Shown here: piece by piece, positions 38,128 through 46,947 of the stretch
How the letters are laid out: the number at the start of each line of letters is the position of its first letter
How positions within the stretch are numbered: position 1 is the stretch's first letter
DNA from: Thalassotalea sp. G2M2-11
Lineage (GTDB): Bacteria > Pseudomonadota > Gammaproteobacteria > Enterobacterales > Alteromonadaceae
DNA length: 64,000 nucleotides
Assembly (NCBI RefSeq): GCF_017168195.1
Contig: NZ_JADNYL010000001.1
Coordinates: 1-64,000 of the forward strand
Reading direction: 5' to 3'
The notes under the pieces: model-generated
What the model saw: only the letters and a program-made list of their open reading frames with translations
Told to the model about the DNA's origin: nothing
Database searches by the model: none
Translations under genes and position numbers: made by a program

Positions 38128-39315
38128 TTAATTTACTGCTTGTCCGCAGGCGACACCCTGAGCCCAGCAGGCTTGGAAATTGTAGCCGCCAAGCCAACCG
38201 GTGACATCGATCACTTCGCCAATAAAATAGAGGTTGGCTACTTTTTTACTTTCAAATGTTTTTGATGAAAGCTCGTCGGTGTTTATGCCGCCGAGAGTGA
38301 CTTCAGCTGTTCGATAGCCTTCCGTGCCGTTCGGTTTAATTTGCCATTGATGTAGGTATGCAGCCAATTGCTCAATATCTAGATGGGATAATTGATTAAT
38401 GTTTTTATCGGTAATTTCCTGTTGGCTGATCATGGCATCAACAAAGCTTTTTGGGAGCAGGGTAGCAAGCTGGTTTTTTAATGATTTTTTCGGGTGTGTT
38501 TCTCGCCATTGTGTGATGTGTTGCGCAATTGAATTGTCAGGAAGTAAATTGATTGTCACGGCTTGCCCTGCGCGCCAGAATGAAGATATTTGCAAGATGG
38601 CAGGTCCAGATAACCCTCGGTGGGTAAATAAGATATTTTCTTTAAACTGGGTGCCATCTTCGCTACTGACTATGGTAGGAATGCTAATACCAGATAAGCC
38701 ATCAAAGCGCTCTTTATCGTGTTGATGCAAGGTAAATGGCACTAATGCCGCTGTTGTCGGCAACACGTCGATGGCAAATTGCTCAGCAATTTTATACCCG
38801 ATTGGTGTTGCGCCAAGTTTGGGCATAGTCAGGCCACCTGAAGCAACCACCAGTGATTGGCATTGGTATTGATGCTCTGTGGTACTGACAATAAATCCGT
38901 TGTCATTTTTTGCCACGTCTAATACTTCATTTCTCAATGCAACTGTGACACCTGCCCATTCACATTCGGTCATCAACAGATCAACAATATCTTGCGCGGA
39001 GTTATCGCAAAATAGTTGCCCTAAGGTTTTATGATGATAATTAACGCCATGGCGTTCAACCAGCTCAATAAAGTCTTGTGCGCTATAACGACTCATTGCT
39101 GATTTAATAAAGTGAGGGTTTTGACATAAATAATTGTCTGGGCTGGCATTTTCATTGGTGAAGTTACAACGACCCCCACCCGAAATAAGAATTTTTCGAC
39201 CAGGCTTTTTGCCCATATCAACCACAGTAACAGACTTTCCGCGATAGCCTGCTGTTGCTGCACACATTAGGCCAGCAGCCCCTGCGCCAATTATTAATAC
39301 GTCAGTTGTTTGCAC
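38128..39315 (-). CDS. BaiN/HI0933 family FAD-dependent oxidoreductase (YhiN type)
   Basis: A 395-residue flavoprotein. The N-terminal Rossmann motif for FAD is VLIIGAGAAGLMCAATAGYRG, followed by GRKILISGGGRCNFTN, the HI0933 signature. The C terminus has YFIGEVIDVTGWLGGYNFQACWAQG. It starts at GTG 39315, supported by AAAGG upstream. Members of this family are poorly characterised NAD(P)/FAD oxidoreductases; BaiN acts on bile acids in gut bacteria, which is irrelevant here. It converges with the pullulanase gene and is monocistronic. Substrate unknown. Confidence 0.9.
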   Translation of the reverse strand: MQTTDVLIIGAGAAGLMCAATAGYRGKSVTVVDMGKKPGRKILISGGGRCNFTNENASPDNYLCQNPHFIKSAMSRYSAQDFIELVERHGVNYHHKTLGQLFCDNSAQDIVDLLMTECEWAGVTVALRNEVLDVAKNDNGFIVSTTEHQYQCQSLVVASGGLTMPKLGATPIGYKIAEQFAIDVLPTTAALVPFTLHQHDKERFDGLSGISIPTIVSSEDGTQFKENILFTHRGLSGPAILQISSFWRAGQAVTINLLPDNSIAQHITQWRETHPKKSLKNQLATLLPKSFVDAMISQQEITDKNINQLSHLDIEQLAAYLHQWQIKPNGTEGYRTAEVTLGGINTDELSSKTFESKKVANLYFIGEVIDVTGWLGGYNFQACWAQGVACGQAVN

Positions 39316-39399
39316 AGAGTGCCTTTAAGTTGGTGTTTTGCCGCTATTATAAAAGTAACTTAGTTAAGTCGCTAGGGGCTGATAATGCTAATCTGCGAG

Positions 39400-39431
39400 T
39401 AAAAGTAAAAAGGCTTCATTAAGAAGCCTTT
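39400..39431 (-). terminator. Terminator of ferritin gene
   Basis: A 9-bp stem AAAGGCTTC / GAAGCCTTT with an ATTAA loop, read on the minus strand, is followed by TTACTTTTACT. It lies eight bases past the ferritin stop. Confidence 0.75.
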
Positions 39432-39438
39432 ATTGGTT

Positions 39439-39966
39439 TTACGCGTTTGGTTCCTTCATCACACTACTGCTGCCGCTTTTAGCCATTTCGGCTAAGTCTT
39501 TATCGACAAAAAATAATGCATGACCGTCATGGCCAACTAGGTTGATTTTATCTAATACACTTTTAAACAGGGTTTCTTCTTCGTGTTGCTCTGCAACGTA
39601 CCATTGTAAGAAGTTAAAAGTGGAATAATCATGATTGGAAAACGCCAGATGGGCAAGCTCATTAATACGTTCGGTAATTTCACATTCGTGCTGATATGTT
39701 TTTTCAAAAACATCGGCTAATGAATCAAACTCGTGTGGCGGCGCATCAATGGTGCCAAGAATCGGTAGAGCCCCTGTTTCACTAACATAAGTAAACAGAC
39801 GATTCATATGATCCATTTCTTCTAGCGCATGCTTTCGCATAAATTCTGCGGCTCCCTCAAACCCTTTTTCTTCACACCAAGCACTCATTTGTAAATAGAG
39901 ATTTGATGAATAAAATTCTAGGTTTATTTGTTGGTTAAGTTGTTTAACCATTTCCGGTTTTAACAT
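39439..39966 (-). CDS. ftnA: Bacterial non-haem ferritin
   Basis: A 175-residue iron-storage protein that oxidises Fe2+ and stores Fe3+ in a 24-mer. Ferroxidase residues are visible: Glu17 in [14 protein letters not shown], the EExDH-type motif in [13 protein letters not shown], and the later [10 protein letters not shown] chose the ATG at 39966 because GAGGA lies at good spacing; the 20 upstream in-frame codons are not conserved ferritin. The peroxiredoxin gene upstream on the same strand (119 bases) suggests a shared oxidative-stress setting. Confidence 0.95.
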   Translation of the reverse strand: MLKPEMVKQLNQQINLEFYSSNLYLQMSAWCEEKGFEGAAEFMRKHALEEMDHMNRLFTYVSETGALPILGTIDAPPHEFDSLADVFEKTYQHECEITERINELAHLAFSNHDYSTFNFLQWYVAEQHEEETLFKSVLDKINLVGHDGHALFFVDKDLAEMAKSGSSSVMKEPNA

Positions 39967-40085
39967 GGGCTGTCCTCTGTGTTTGTTTCGGTGGCAGATT
40001 TTGCCTGTTTTCCGATTGTTGTTCAAGGCTGTTAATGGAAAATCCTAAAGAAAACAACAAGATGGTAAATACTAATTATTTGTAT

Positions 40086-40559
40086 TTATAAGGCTTTTAA
40101 TATGACTTCAGCTTTACTTACTTCAAAGCTTTTTGGTTGCTCAACTTGAATGTTTTGCACAATACCATTGTCAATGATCATGGCATAACGCTGTGAGCGT
40201 ACTCCGCCAAAACTACCCGTATCCATGGTTAAACCTAAGGCGGAAGTGTAACTAGCATCGCCATCCCCCAACATGCGGATGTTTTCAGCATTTTGTGAGG
40301 CTCCCCACGCATGCATGACAAAGGCATCATTGACGGAAAGACAAATGATTTCATCCACTCCTTTAGCATTAAATTCGTCTGCTAACACCACATAGCCAGG
40401 CAGATGAGCAGCAGAGCATGTTGGGGTGAATGCGCCAGGGACGGCAAATAATACGACTTTCTTATTGGCGAAGAGTTCATCGGTGTTATGGGTGATCACG
40501 GCACCATCTTTCAGCTGCTGTAATTGTCCCGAAGGCATTGCCATATTTTTAGCTATCAT
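40086..40559 (-). CDS. Peroxiredoxin, Prx5 (thioredoxin-like) type
   Basis: A 157-residue thiol peroxidase. The peroxidatic Cys48 lies in PGAFTPTCSAAHLPGY, the Prx5 signature, and a second Cys (73) in EIICLSVNDAFVM. It reduces H2O2 and organic peroxides using glutathione/glutaredoxin or thioredoxin. There is no fused glutaredoxin domain. A 53-residue Cys-rich gene lies 17 bases upstream and may share its transcript. Some members of this class pair with glutathione reductase, which occurs at 53.8 kb. Confidence 0.94.
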   Translation of the reverse strand: MIAKNMAMPSGQLQQLKDGAVITHNTDELFANKKVVLFAVPGAFTPTCSAAHLPGYVVLADEFNAKGVDEIICLSVNDAFVMHAWGASQNAENIRMLGDGDASYTSALGLTMDTGSFGGVRSQRYAMIIDNGIVQNIQVEQPKSFEVSKAEVILKAL

Positions 40560-40576
40560 AAATATCCTTAAGAAGG

Positions 40577-40738
40577 TTAAGAGAGGGGTAATTTAACGGC
40601 TTTACATAAAAAGCCTTTGTCGTGGCTGGCACGGGCACAATCTTTACATATATATCTAGGTTTATCGACAATATGCGCGAGTTCGTGCAGTTGCTTGTCG
40701 ATGTCTTTCTTTTTCCATTTACATAAAGACTTTGCCAT
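40577..40738 (-). CDS. Small Cys-rich protein (53 aa), candidate metal-binding
   Basis: An ORF on the minus strand encodes MAKSLCKWKKKDIDKQLHEL followed by 33 residues ending KAVKLPLS. Cysteines are at residues 6, 31, 34 and 45; CKDC is a zinc-ribbon-like pair and CKW/LCK are the others. Lys-rich charge suggests nucleic-acid or membrane association, but no function can be assigned. It lies 17 bases upstream of the peroxiredoxin gene and could be its first operon gene. It is short, so confidence rests on the intact frame, the conserved-looking cysteine spacing and the position. Confidence 0.72.
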   Translation of the reverse strand: MAKSLCKWKKKDIDKQLHELAHIVDKPRYICKDCARASHDKGFLCKAVKLPLS

Positions 40739-40849
40739 CTATTGCGCCTTTCACCCTAGAGAACTTAATTTTAGTGGATATATGACAAAGGCGCACGGAT
40801 AAATCTATTTTTATCCATTTTTGATGGGGTGAAATACCTGCTATCTAGC

Positions 40850-42790
40850 TTAACTGGCCACCAGTTTGAGAGTTTGGCTAATATCTTTGACCTGTGCTGA
40901 AACATCCTTTGATATGGTGTCAGCGAGTTGGCCCGACTGAGCAATCTCACTATTGACGCTCGTCATTGCTTGTTCAAATTCGATAAAATGCTGCCGTTGT
41001 TGATTAACTTGTGCCAAGGTGCTTTCAGCAACATTTGCCGATGTCACCGCTTGGTTAACAACAGTTTCAGCATTATCTCTTAATAATTGAGCAATATGTT
41101 TTTGTTGAGCAGATGCTTGTTCAATACCATTAATACAGCTTTGAAGGGTATCGCTTGCTTGATTGAGTTGTGCCAAGCGATCACTGACTTGGTTCAACGA
41201 TTCTTGAGTTTTACCTGCTAATTGTCTTACCTCGTCGGCAACAACTGAAAAACCACGGCCATGTTGGCCAGCACGTGCTGCTTCGATAGCAGCATTTAAT
41301 GCCAGCAGATTGGTTTGTTCAGCAATTGAGCTGATCACGTCGACAATGGTACCGACACTTTTAACCGATTCTGCCAGTGAGTGGATTGCTTCTTTACCTG
41401 CACAGGCGGCAAGGTTTGTTTTTTCACTCGCTTTGAGCACTTCACTGACATTGCCTTGGCTTTCTCGCATTGCTGTTTGTGTTGCTTGGGCATTTTCCAC
41501 CACTTGATAAGACAAGGTATTCACTTCATCGGTGACTTTTGACAATGCTTGGATAGTTTCATCAACTGCAGATAAATGTTTATTCGTACTAAATGAAGAA
41601 TTTAGGATGTTTTTGGCCTGATCTTCCATGGTTTTCATTGCGCTGGAAACCAAGGTGAGTTGGGTGGACTTTTGCTTATCATCATTAGCTAATTGCGACA
41701 CCATTTGATTGAAGCTCTGTGAGATTTCACCCAGTTCCGTTTTTAGTGCGATACCTGTGATTTGATCGACCCGGCCTTCATTAACTAAAGTGACAAAACT
41801 ATCACGTAGCTTGCGTAAAGGATTTAGCACAACGCTACGCATCAGCCAATAGTTGGTGGCTAGAAATAGTATTAAAAATGCCAGCAACCCTATCACTATC
41901 AACGTCAGCCTCTTGTTCACTTGTGCTTGCTGAGAAATAATTGTTGCTTCACCCTTGATGATGGACTGTTCTAGCTGCTCAACCTGTGTTGCTAGCATTG
42001 TTAAACCATTTTGCTGTTGTTGCTGTAATAAAAGCGTGGTGTCGAATTCACTTAGATAACGTTTAACTAAGGTAGTTAACTCATTTAATGCATCACTGGC
42101 TAAATCTTCGGGTTCATCTTCGTCAGCAAAAAAATCATCGTCATCGTTAAGCTCATCAAAGATAGCTAATGCTGGGTAGTTATTTAACAATTGCATATGT
42201 TGCTTAAGTTCATCAATGTAGCGCTTAATGCTTTGCTGATTGGCTTGTGTTTGTGAAAATAGCGCTTCGCGACTGGTGACTAAATCAGCAATAACTTTCG
42301 CTATGTTGTTGGTTAATTTCAGGTAATCGAGCTGCTGCTGTTGAGATAACGCAGCACTTTGTAGTGCATACTGTGATAATTGATGGTTAATTGTAGACAT
42401 TGCCTGTTCACCATTAATTAATAATGCGAATGGATTGCCGCTAAGTTTACCCATGGCGCGATATTTATTTTCAATATCTTGTGTTAGTTGTACGGCTTGT
42501 TGTGAGATGTCGTGAGAGACACTGGCAATACCCAACCGTTTACTATGGTCGATAATTTTTTTGAGCAGGCTTTGTGCCTGATTCAGTAAACTGGCATCTC
42601 CTGTTTGTAAATACTGTGCAATTGTTCGATTGAATTTGACCGTAGCTAATGACTTGAGTGCCTGATATTCACTATATTGTTGACGGCTTTGAGTTAATGA
42701 GTTGCCGACTTGATACATGGTAAATACAAATACCAGTGCAAAAATAGCAATAGCAACGACTGAGCCTCGAGAAAAACTGGAAACGCGCAC
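40850..42790 (-). CDS. Methyl-accepting chemotaxis protein with large helical periplasmic domain
   Basis: A 646-residue chemoreceptor with TM1 (about residues 10-27), a long all-helical periplasmic region (30-300, HBM-like), TM2 (about 300-325), HAMP and a signalling domain with [42 protein letters not shown]. An acidic insert (residues 212-233, with DELNDDDDF and ADEDEPED) lies in the periplasmic part and could bind cations. The GTG start at 42790 is supported by AAGGA. It is monocistronic and distinct from the NIT-type receptor at 9.9 kb. Ligand unknown. Confidence 0.92.
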   Translation of the reverse strand: MRVSSFSRGSVVAIAIFALVFVFTMYQVGNSLTQSRQQYSEYQALKSLATVKFNRTIAQYLQTGDASLLNQAQSLLKKIIDHSKRLGIASVSHDISQQAVQLTQDIENKYRAMGKLSGNPFALLINGEQAMSTINHQLSQYALQSAALSQQQQLDYLKLTNNIAKVIADLVTSREALFSQTQANQQSIKRYIDELKQHMQLLNNYPALAIFDELNDDDDFFADEDEPEDLASDALNELTTLVKRYLSEFDTTLLLQQQQQNGLTMLATQVEQLEQSIIKGEATIISQQAQVNKRLTLIVIGLLAFLILFLATNYWLMRSVVLNPLRKLRDSFVTLVNEGRVDQITGIALKTELGEISQSFNQMVSQLANDDKQKSTQLTLVSSAMKTMEDQAKNILNSSFSTNKHLSAVDETIQALSKVTDEVNTLSYQVVENAQATQTAMRESQGNVSEVLKASEKTNLAACAGKEAIHSLAESVKSVGTIVDVISSIAEQTNLLALNAAIEAARAGQHGRGFSVVADEVRQLAGKTQESLNQVSDRLAQLNQASDTLQSCINGIEQASAQQKHIAQLLRDNAETVVNQAVTSANVAESTLAQVNQQRQHFIEFEQAMTSVNSEIAQSGQLADTISKDVSAQVKDISQTLKLVAS

Positions 42791-42908
42791 AATAATCCTT
42801 ATTAAGTGACAGTTTGTGAGTGCGCATTTTCAATAAGCAATATGACAAAGCGATGACATTTTCGTGACAGATTGATGTCAACGCAACAAAAGCTGAGCTT
42901 AGGTAAAG

Positions 42909-43976
42909 CTATGCGTTAATGTTCTTCACATCAATAGCGTAGTTGGGTCTTATGCTCCAACTTTGTTTTTTCAAGCGGTTAGGCCGTATAAGCATAAACC
43001 AAAAGAAAAAGTATGCAGAGGCAAACTTGATCACCAGAGGAAACCAAGAGGGTAATGAGGCGGATAGATCAATTAATACACCATCGTTTGGGAAAAGCCC
43101 AACACCAAACAGGGATGGAATTCGATACCAGTAATAACAACTTATCGCTAGTGTCGCAAAAAGCCTATTAATGAACTGCGTTTGCTTTTTATTGGCGGAC
43201 GATGTCAGCACTAAATAAACGAGCAGCGTTATCATCCCACTGAGCAGTGGCCAAGCATACGCGCTGATGACAGTGCTCAAGTTTATATCATTTCGGTAAT
43301 CAGGAACGTGATTCCAGCCCCAAATGAAGCCGAAAAAACCACCTGTCATTAGGGTGGCTGCGAGTCGTTCCAGTTTATGACTTCTTGTCAGGCTACTGGT
43401 CATTTGCTTGGTAGAGTCAGGGCAGAGCGAGATACATTGTTCACATTGGTGGCAATGAGCATTGTCTGTGGTAAATAATGGTGTGCTGCCATACATACGC
43501 TCAACCGAGTGAATTGGGCAAGCGGTGGCACACCATCCACTGCGCCATTTGACTAGCATTCCCATTGTGACCGCTAATGAAACGGCAACTAGCAACATCA
43601 CGGCTGTTGCTAAGCCACTGGTATTTAACAGTAGATGCCGTAATGGAACAATCAGCAGTAGCGCGATAACGCCGAGTAAATATAGCCAGGCTTGTTGGTT
43701 GGTAGTGAGTTGCCAGGCCTTGGAAAACTTTAGCTTTCTTGGGAATAAAGCGGTCGATGATAAAGGACAAATATTTCGCCAAACCCCTGGTAGTAAGACT
43801 AAAAGGGCAGGAGCTATAGGGATCAGTAAATTCCAAAATAGTAAAATACCTAGATCTGGTTTAAACAATAGCAGTAATACTAATAGCACACCGATTAACC
43901 AAAAACTGATTTGTAATGCTTTCCAAATAGTGATTGGCAGTGAAACGGTCATAGGTTTTCTTTTTGTAGAGATCAT
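42909..43976 (-). CDS. Membrane polyferredoxin, NapH/CcoG-like
   Basis: A 355-residue membrane protein with about eight to nine helices and several cysteine motifs: WRNICPLSS, WCATACPIHSVERMYG and a 4Fe-4S ferredoxin motif CHQCEQCISLCP. The pattern resembles NapH, CcoG/RdxA and NosR-type iron-sulfur membrane proteins that pass electrons across or along the membrane. The first site keeps only one Cys-Pro pair, so the centre may be incomplete. No reductase gene is adjacent, so the partner is unknown. Confidence 0.78.
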   Translation of the reverse strand: MISTKRKPMTVSLPITIWKALQISFWLIGVLLVLLLLFKPDLGILLFWNLLIPIAPALLVLLPGVWRNICPLSSTALFPRKLKFSKAWQLTTNQQAWLYLLGVIALLLIVPLRHLLLNTSGLATAVMLLVAVSLAVTMGMLVKWRSGWCATACPIHSVERMYGSTPLFTTDNAHCHQCEQCISLCPDSTKQMTSSLTRSHKLERLAATLMTGGFFGFIWGWNHVPDYRNDINLSTVISAYAWPLLSGMITLLVYLVLTSSANKKQTQFINRLFATLAISCYYWYRIPSLFGVGLFPNDGVLIDLSASLPSWFPLVIKFASAYFFFWFMLIRPNRLKKQSWSIRPNYAIDVKNINA

Positions 43977-44145
43977 CAGCGCACTTTTCCTATTGTCTAT
44001 TTATTTTATTGTAATGCTGTTTAAGCTAAAGCATTAGGCCAAGAAGTGCTTATTGATAATGGAGAAATATTGACCGATTTCAAAATTCGTCAGCTTTTTG
44101 AATAAAGCATATGTTTTATTCATCTGGCTTTGGGCTATTGTCAGA

Positions 44146-44946
44146 TCAATTGTTTAGCTTAGGAATAGCCTGATTGACATAAACATCAAAGCGATTTTTT
44201 TTCATTTTGATCACCGTTGAAGGTTTGAGGTTATTTAACGGTGGTGCATAGTTAGGTCGTTTCACTACGACTCGATAGGTTGCTAAATCGAGGGCTGGTT
44301 GAAGTAATTTATCCGCATCTGGATCTTCTCCAACTAATGACTGAAAAACCCGCATTTCTTTTTTTACTGCTGCGGATTTTTCTCTGTGAGGGTACATGGG
44401 ATCGAGGAATATCACATCTGGTGCGTTCACAGATGTCATATTTTCGATAGATGATGCATAAATTAATGTCATATGATCAACGATGGCTTGTGTGTCTTGA
44501 TGTAGCGTCGCACGTGCTAAACCGTTTTCTAAGAGTGCAGCGACGATCGGCATACGTTCCATTAAACTGACCTGACAACCTAATGATGCCAGCACAAAGG
44601 CATCTCGACCAAGTCCCGCCGTAGCGTCGAGCACATGTGGCGTAAAACCATGCTTTAAACCAATGGCTTTAGCGATATCCTGACCACGACCACCGCCAAA
44701 TTTTCTACGATGGGCCACCGCTCCATCGACAAAATCAACGCTAATTGCTCCTAATTTGGGTTCATCACATTTAAGTAACTCTAATTGTTGTACGTTCACC
44801 TGAAGCAAGAACTTAAGTGCAGGGTGTTTTGCTTGCGCTGCAACATCACCGATATAAGTAAAGTGCCATTTTTTCGCAATACGCTTCGCTAATTCGGCAT
44901 CTGGTTTGTTAACGTAACCAATAGCAAATTCAGAGTTAGTAATCAT
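44146..44946 (-). CDS. rsmJ: 16S rRNA (guanine-1516-N2)-methyltransferase
   Basis: A 266-residue SAM-dependent methyltransferase of the RsmJ family. The SAM-binding segment is [29 protein letters not shown], the catalytic-type motif [15 protein letters not shown], and the family-specific [23 protein letters not shown]. It modifies G1516 of 16S rRNA. I chose the ATG at 44946; the longer start would overlap the glycosylase gene by 41 bases. It lies four bases after that gene and is the last of the DGC-glycosylase-rsmJ cluster. Confidence 0.95.
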   Translation of the reverse strand: MITNSEFAIGYVNKPDAELAKRIAKKWHFTYIGDVAAQAKHPALKFLLQVNVQQLELLKCDEPKLGAISVDFVDGAVAHRRKFGGGRGQDIAKAIGLKHGFTPHVLDATAGLGRDAFVLASLGCQVSLMERMPIVAALLENGLARATLHQDTQAIVDHMTLIYASSIENMTSVNAPDVIFLDPMYPHREKSAAVKKEMRVFQSLVGEDPDADKLLQPALDLATYRVVVKRPNYAPPLNNLKPSTVIKMKKNRFDVYVNQAIPKLNN

Positions 44947-44950
44947 AGGT

Positions 44951-45640
44951 TTATGCGGCTTGAATGTGGTTATCACCAGTCGCAAAAGCAACTAGTCGAC
45001 TAAGTTGGCTCAATGATAAGTTGCTCTGCTGATGCCATTGGTTAAACTGCTGTTGAATGGCATTTAGGCTGGTTTTACTTTGAATACCGCCAGTAATAAT
45101 GTCGTGAGCACGAAAATAGGCTTCTACGTCTTTGCTTAAAATAAAGGTATCAACGCCCAAGGCTCTCAATGCGTAAGGGCCGGTGTTTCCGCCAAGACGA
45201 GCGCCATGTTTTTTAAGATATGCCCATAAGCCAATAATGTCATTACTGGGCCAGTTAGCAATGAATTCACTAAAGCTGTGACTATTTTGTTGCCCTTCAA
45301 ATATCATTTGTGCATTGGCTTTGATGGTTTTTACCTTGTTATAGTTGCGAATAATTTTGGGATCGCTGGCTTTTTTTTCTAACATTTCTTCAGGCATCAT
45401 CAAGATTTTTTCAATATCAAAGTGAAAAAACACTTGCTCAAAATCAGGCCATTTATTTTCTACGACTCGCCAAACAAACCCGGATTGAAAGACTTTTTTA
45501 GTCAATGCGGATAAAACTCTGTCATCAGATAATGCATGAACGGCTTGATTGTCCGTTGTTGGGCCAAGCAATTGAATTAATGCTGATTCGCTACCTTTAC
45601 GCTCACAAGCGCGTTGGTAAAGTGTGTCAAAAGATCCCAT
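44951..45640 (-). CDS. Tag-like DNA-3-methyladenine glycosylase family protein
   Basis: A 229-residue protein of the HhH-type adenine glycosylase (Tag) fold: [49 protein letters not shown], and a C-terminal helical part. It should excise alkylated adenine. It lacks the N-terminal Cys and C-terminal His-Cys pair of the zinc-binding Tag proteins, and the catalytic Glu in E. coli EGQQAGLSW is not conserved here. It is therefore a divergent branch. It is 12 bases after the diguanylate cyclase and four bases before rsmJ. Confidence 0.72.
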   Translation of the reverse strand: MGSFDTLYQRACERKGSESALIQLLGPTTDNQAVHALSDDRVLSALTKKVFQSGFVWRVVENKWPDFEQVFFHFDIEKILMMPEEMLEKKASDPKIIRNYNKVKTIKANAQMIFEGQQNSHSFSEFIANWPSNDIIGLWAYLKKHGARLGGNTGPYALRALGVDTFILSKDVEAYFRAHDIITGGIQSKTSLNAIQQQFNQWHQQSNLSLSQLSRLVAFATGDNHIQAA

Positions 45641-45652
45641 ATAATTGTTAGA

Positions 45653-46822
45653 TTACTTATCGTTATTATTAAAAACTACTACGCTATTTCTGCCGGAGTG
45701 TTTAGCTTGATATAAGGCAATATCGGCATCGTTGATATTGTCATCTAAACTCTTGTTAACATCAACTTGGCTGACACCAAAGCTGGCAGAAATATTGATG
45801 GTTTGTTGGTTGATGCTGATCGATAAATCTTCAACAATGCTTCTAATGCGTTCAGCGGTATGTTTTGCGTCATTGATATTGTTGTGAGGAAGTAAAATAA
45901 CAAATTCTTCGCCACCGATCCTAATTAAGATATCTTCTGCACGTAGTGCTTTTTCGATAGCTTCGACAAAAGCGATCAGTACCTTATCTCCCGTGGCATG
46001 ACCGAATTTATCATTGATGTTTTTAAACAAGTCGATGTCGGTTAATAAAATAGAAACTGGTATTTGGTTGCGCTTTGCCGAGGAAAATAGTTTTCTTGAA
46101 ACTTCATTAAGGAAATTTCTGTTTTTTGCACCAGTTAAACGATCGGTGATTAACTCTTTGCGTAATTTACCAATGAGTGAATAAATGATGCTAAGCGCAA
46201 AACCGAAGAAAAGTATACAAATGGAGCTAAGCAAGGAAATAAAATATAGAATGATGGGCGGTTGCTTTTCATTAAAGTAGAACAGCATATAAAGCGCGAT
46301 ATAGACAACATAAACAGTTAATAACACTAATAAAGAAAAATATAAAATCTTGTCGCCTATACGGTAAGTTTTAAATTGGGTATGGCATTTCTTTAACGCT
46401 AATAAATATGGCACCAGAATATTGAGTAAAGTGGCTGTGGCACGAATATATCCCACTGTAAAATAGTACTCGATTGCTGCCAGAACTAAGACAAATAATA
46501 CACTATGTGTACCACACAATATGAGTTGTCGTTTAGTGATGTCCGTATCATAGCGGGTATAAATGGCGAACATAATGTTATAGCCAAGCAACAAGATAAA
46601 TAGGTTATTTAATATGTTGGTGAACACATGCGGGTAATCGAAGCGCAGTAACAATGCCGCCATCGCCGCCATGCTGAATAATAAAATCAGTCGAAAATAA
46701 AAGGTGGACTTTGCTTTATTTTGATTCTCTGGTTGCGGTAAAAAATAAGTAAACGCATATAGCACTATACAAACGATAGCTAGTGCAAAAAAATAAGAAA
46801 GCGCAATTAAATATTCGTGCAA
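45653..46822 (-). CDS. Diguanylate cyclase with seven-helix membrane sensor
   Basis: A 389-residue protein with seven N-terminal membrane helices (about residues 5-215) and a C-terminal GGDEF domain (about 220-385). The active site is GGEEF and the inhibitory I-site RAED lies five residues upstream, so it should synthesise c-di-GMP with product feedback. The start is a TTG at 46822; no good ATG precedes the first helix, so this start is uncertain. It opens a short cluster with the glycosylase and rsmJ genes. Confidence 0.9.
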   Translation of the reverse strand: MHEYLIALSYFFALAIVCIVLYAFTYFLPQPENQNKAKSTFYFRLILLFSMAAMAALLLRFDYPHVFTNILNNLFILLLGYNIMFAIYTRYDTDITKRQLILCGTHSVLFVLVLAAIEYYFTVGYIRATATLLNILVPYLLALKKCHTQFKTYRIGDKILYFSLLVLLTVYVVYIALYMLFYFNEKQPPIILYFISLLSSICILFFGFALSIIYSLIGKLRKELITDRLTGAKNRNFLNEVSRKLFSSAKRNQIPVSILLTDIDLFKNINDKFGHATGDKVLIAFVEAIEKALRAEDILIRIGGEEFVILLPHNNINDAKHTAERIRSIVEDLSISINQQTINISASFGVSQVDVNKSLDDNINDADIALYQAKHSGRNSVVVFNNNDK

Positions 46823-46846
46823 AAAATTACCCAGTAATTGTTAAAC

Positions 46847-46876
46847 GTAAAAAAGCTGTATAGTGATTATACAGCT
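46847..46876 (-). terminator. Terminator between prlC and the diguanylate cyclase gene
   Basis: A 9-bp stem AGCTGTATA / TATACAGCT, read on the minus strand, is followed by TTTTTTA. It is AT-rich but ordered as an intrinsic terminator for the prlC transcript. Confidence 0.6.
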
Positions 46877-46909
46877 AATTATATCGTAAAAATGTAATTT
46901 TGAATGAAT

Positions 46910-46941
46910 AACCTTACATTAAATATGTTTAATGTAAGGTT
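46910..46941. other. Perfect 14-bp hairpin after prlC
   Basis: AACCTTACATTAAA and TTTAATGTAAGGTT form a 14-bp perfect stem with a TATG loop, six bases past the prlC stop. It lacks a T-run, so it is more likely an mRNA 3' stabiliser or REP-like element than a terminator by itself. Confidence 0.5.
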
Positions 46942-46947
46942 GTCTTG

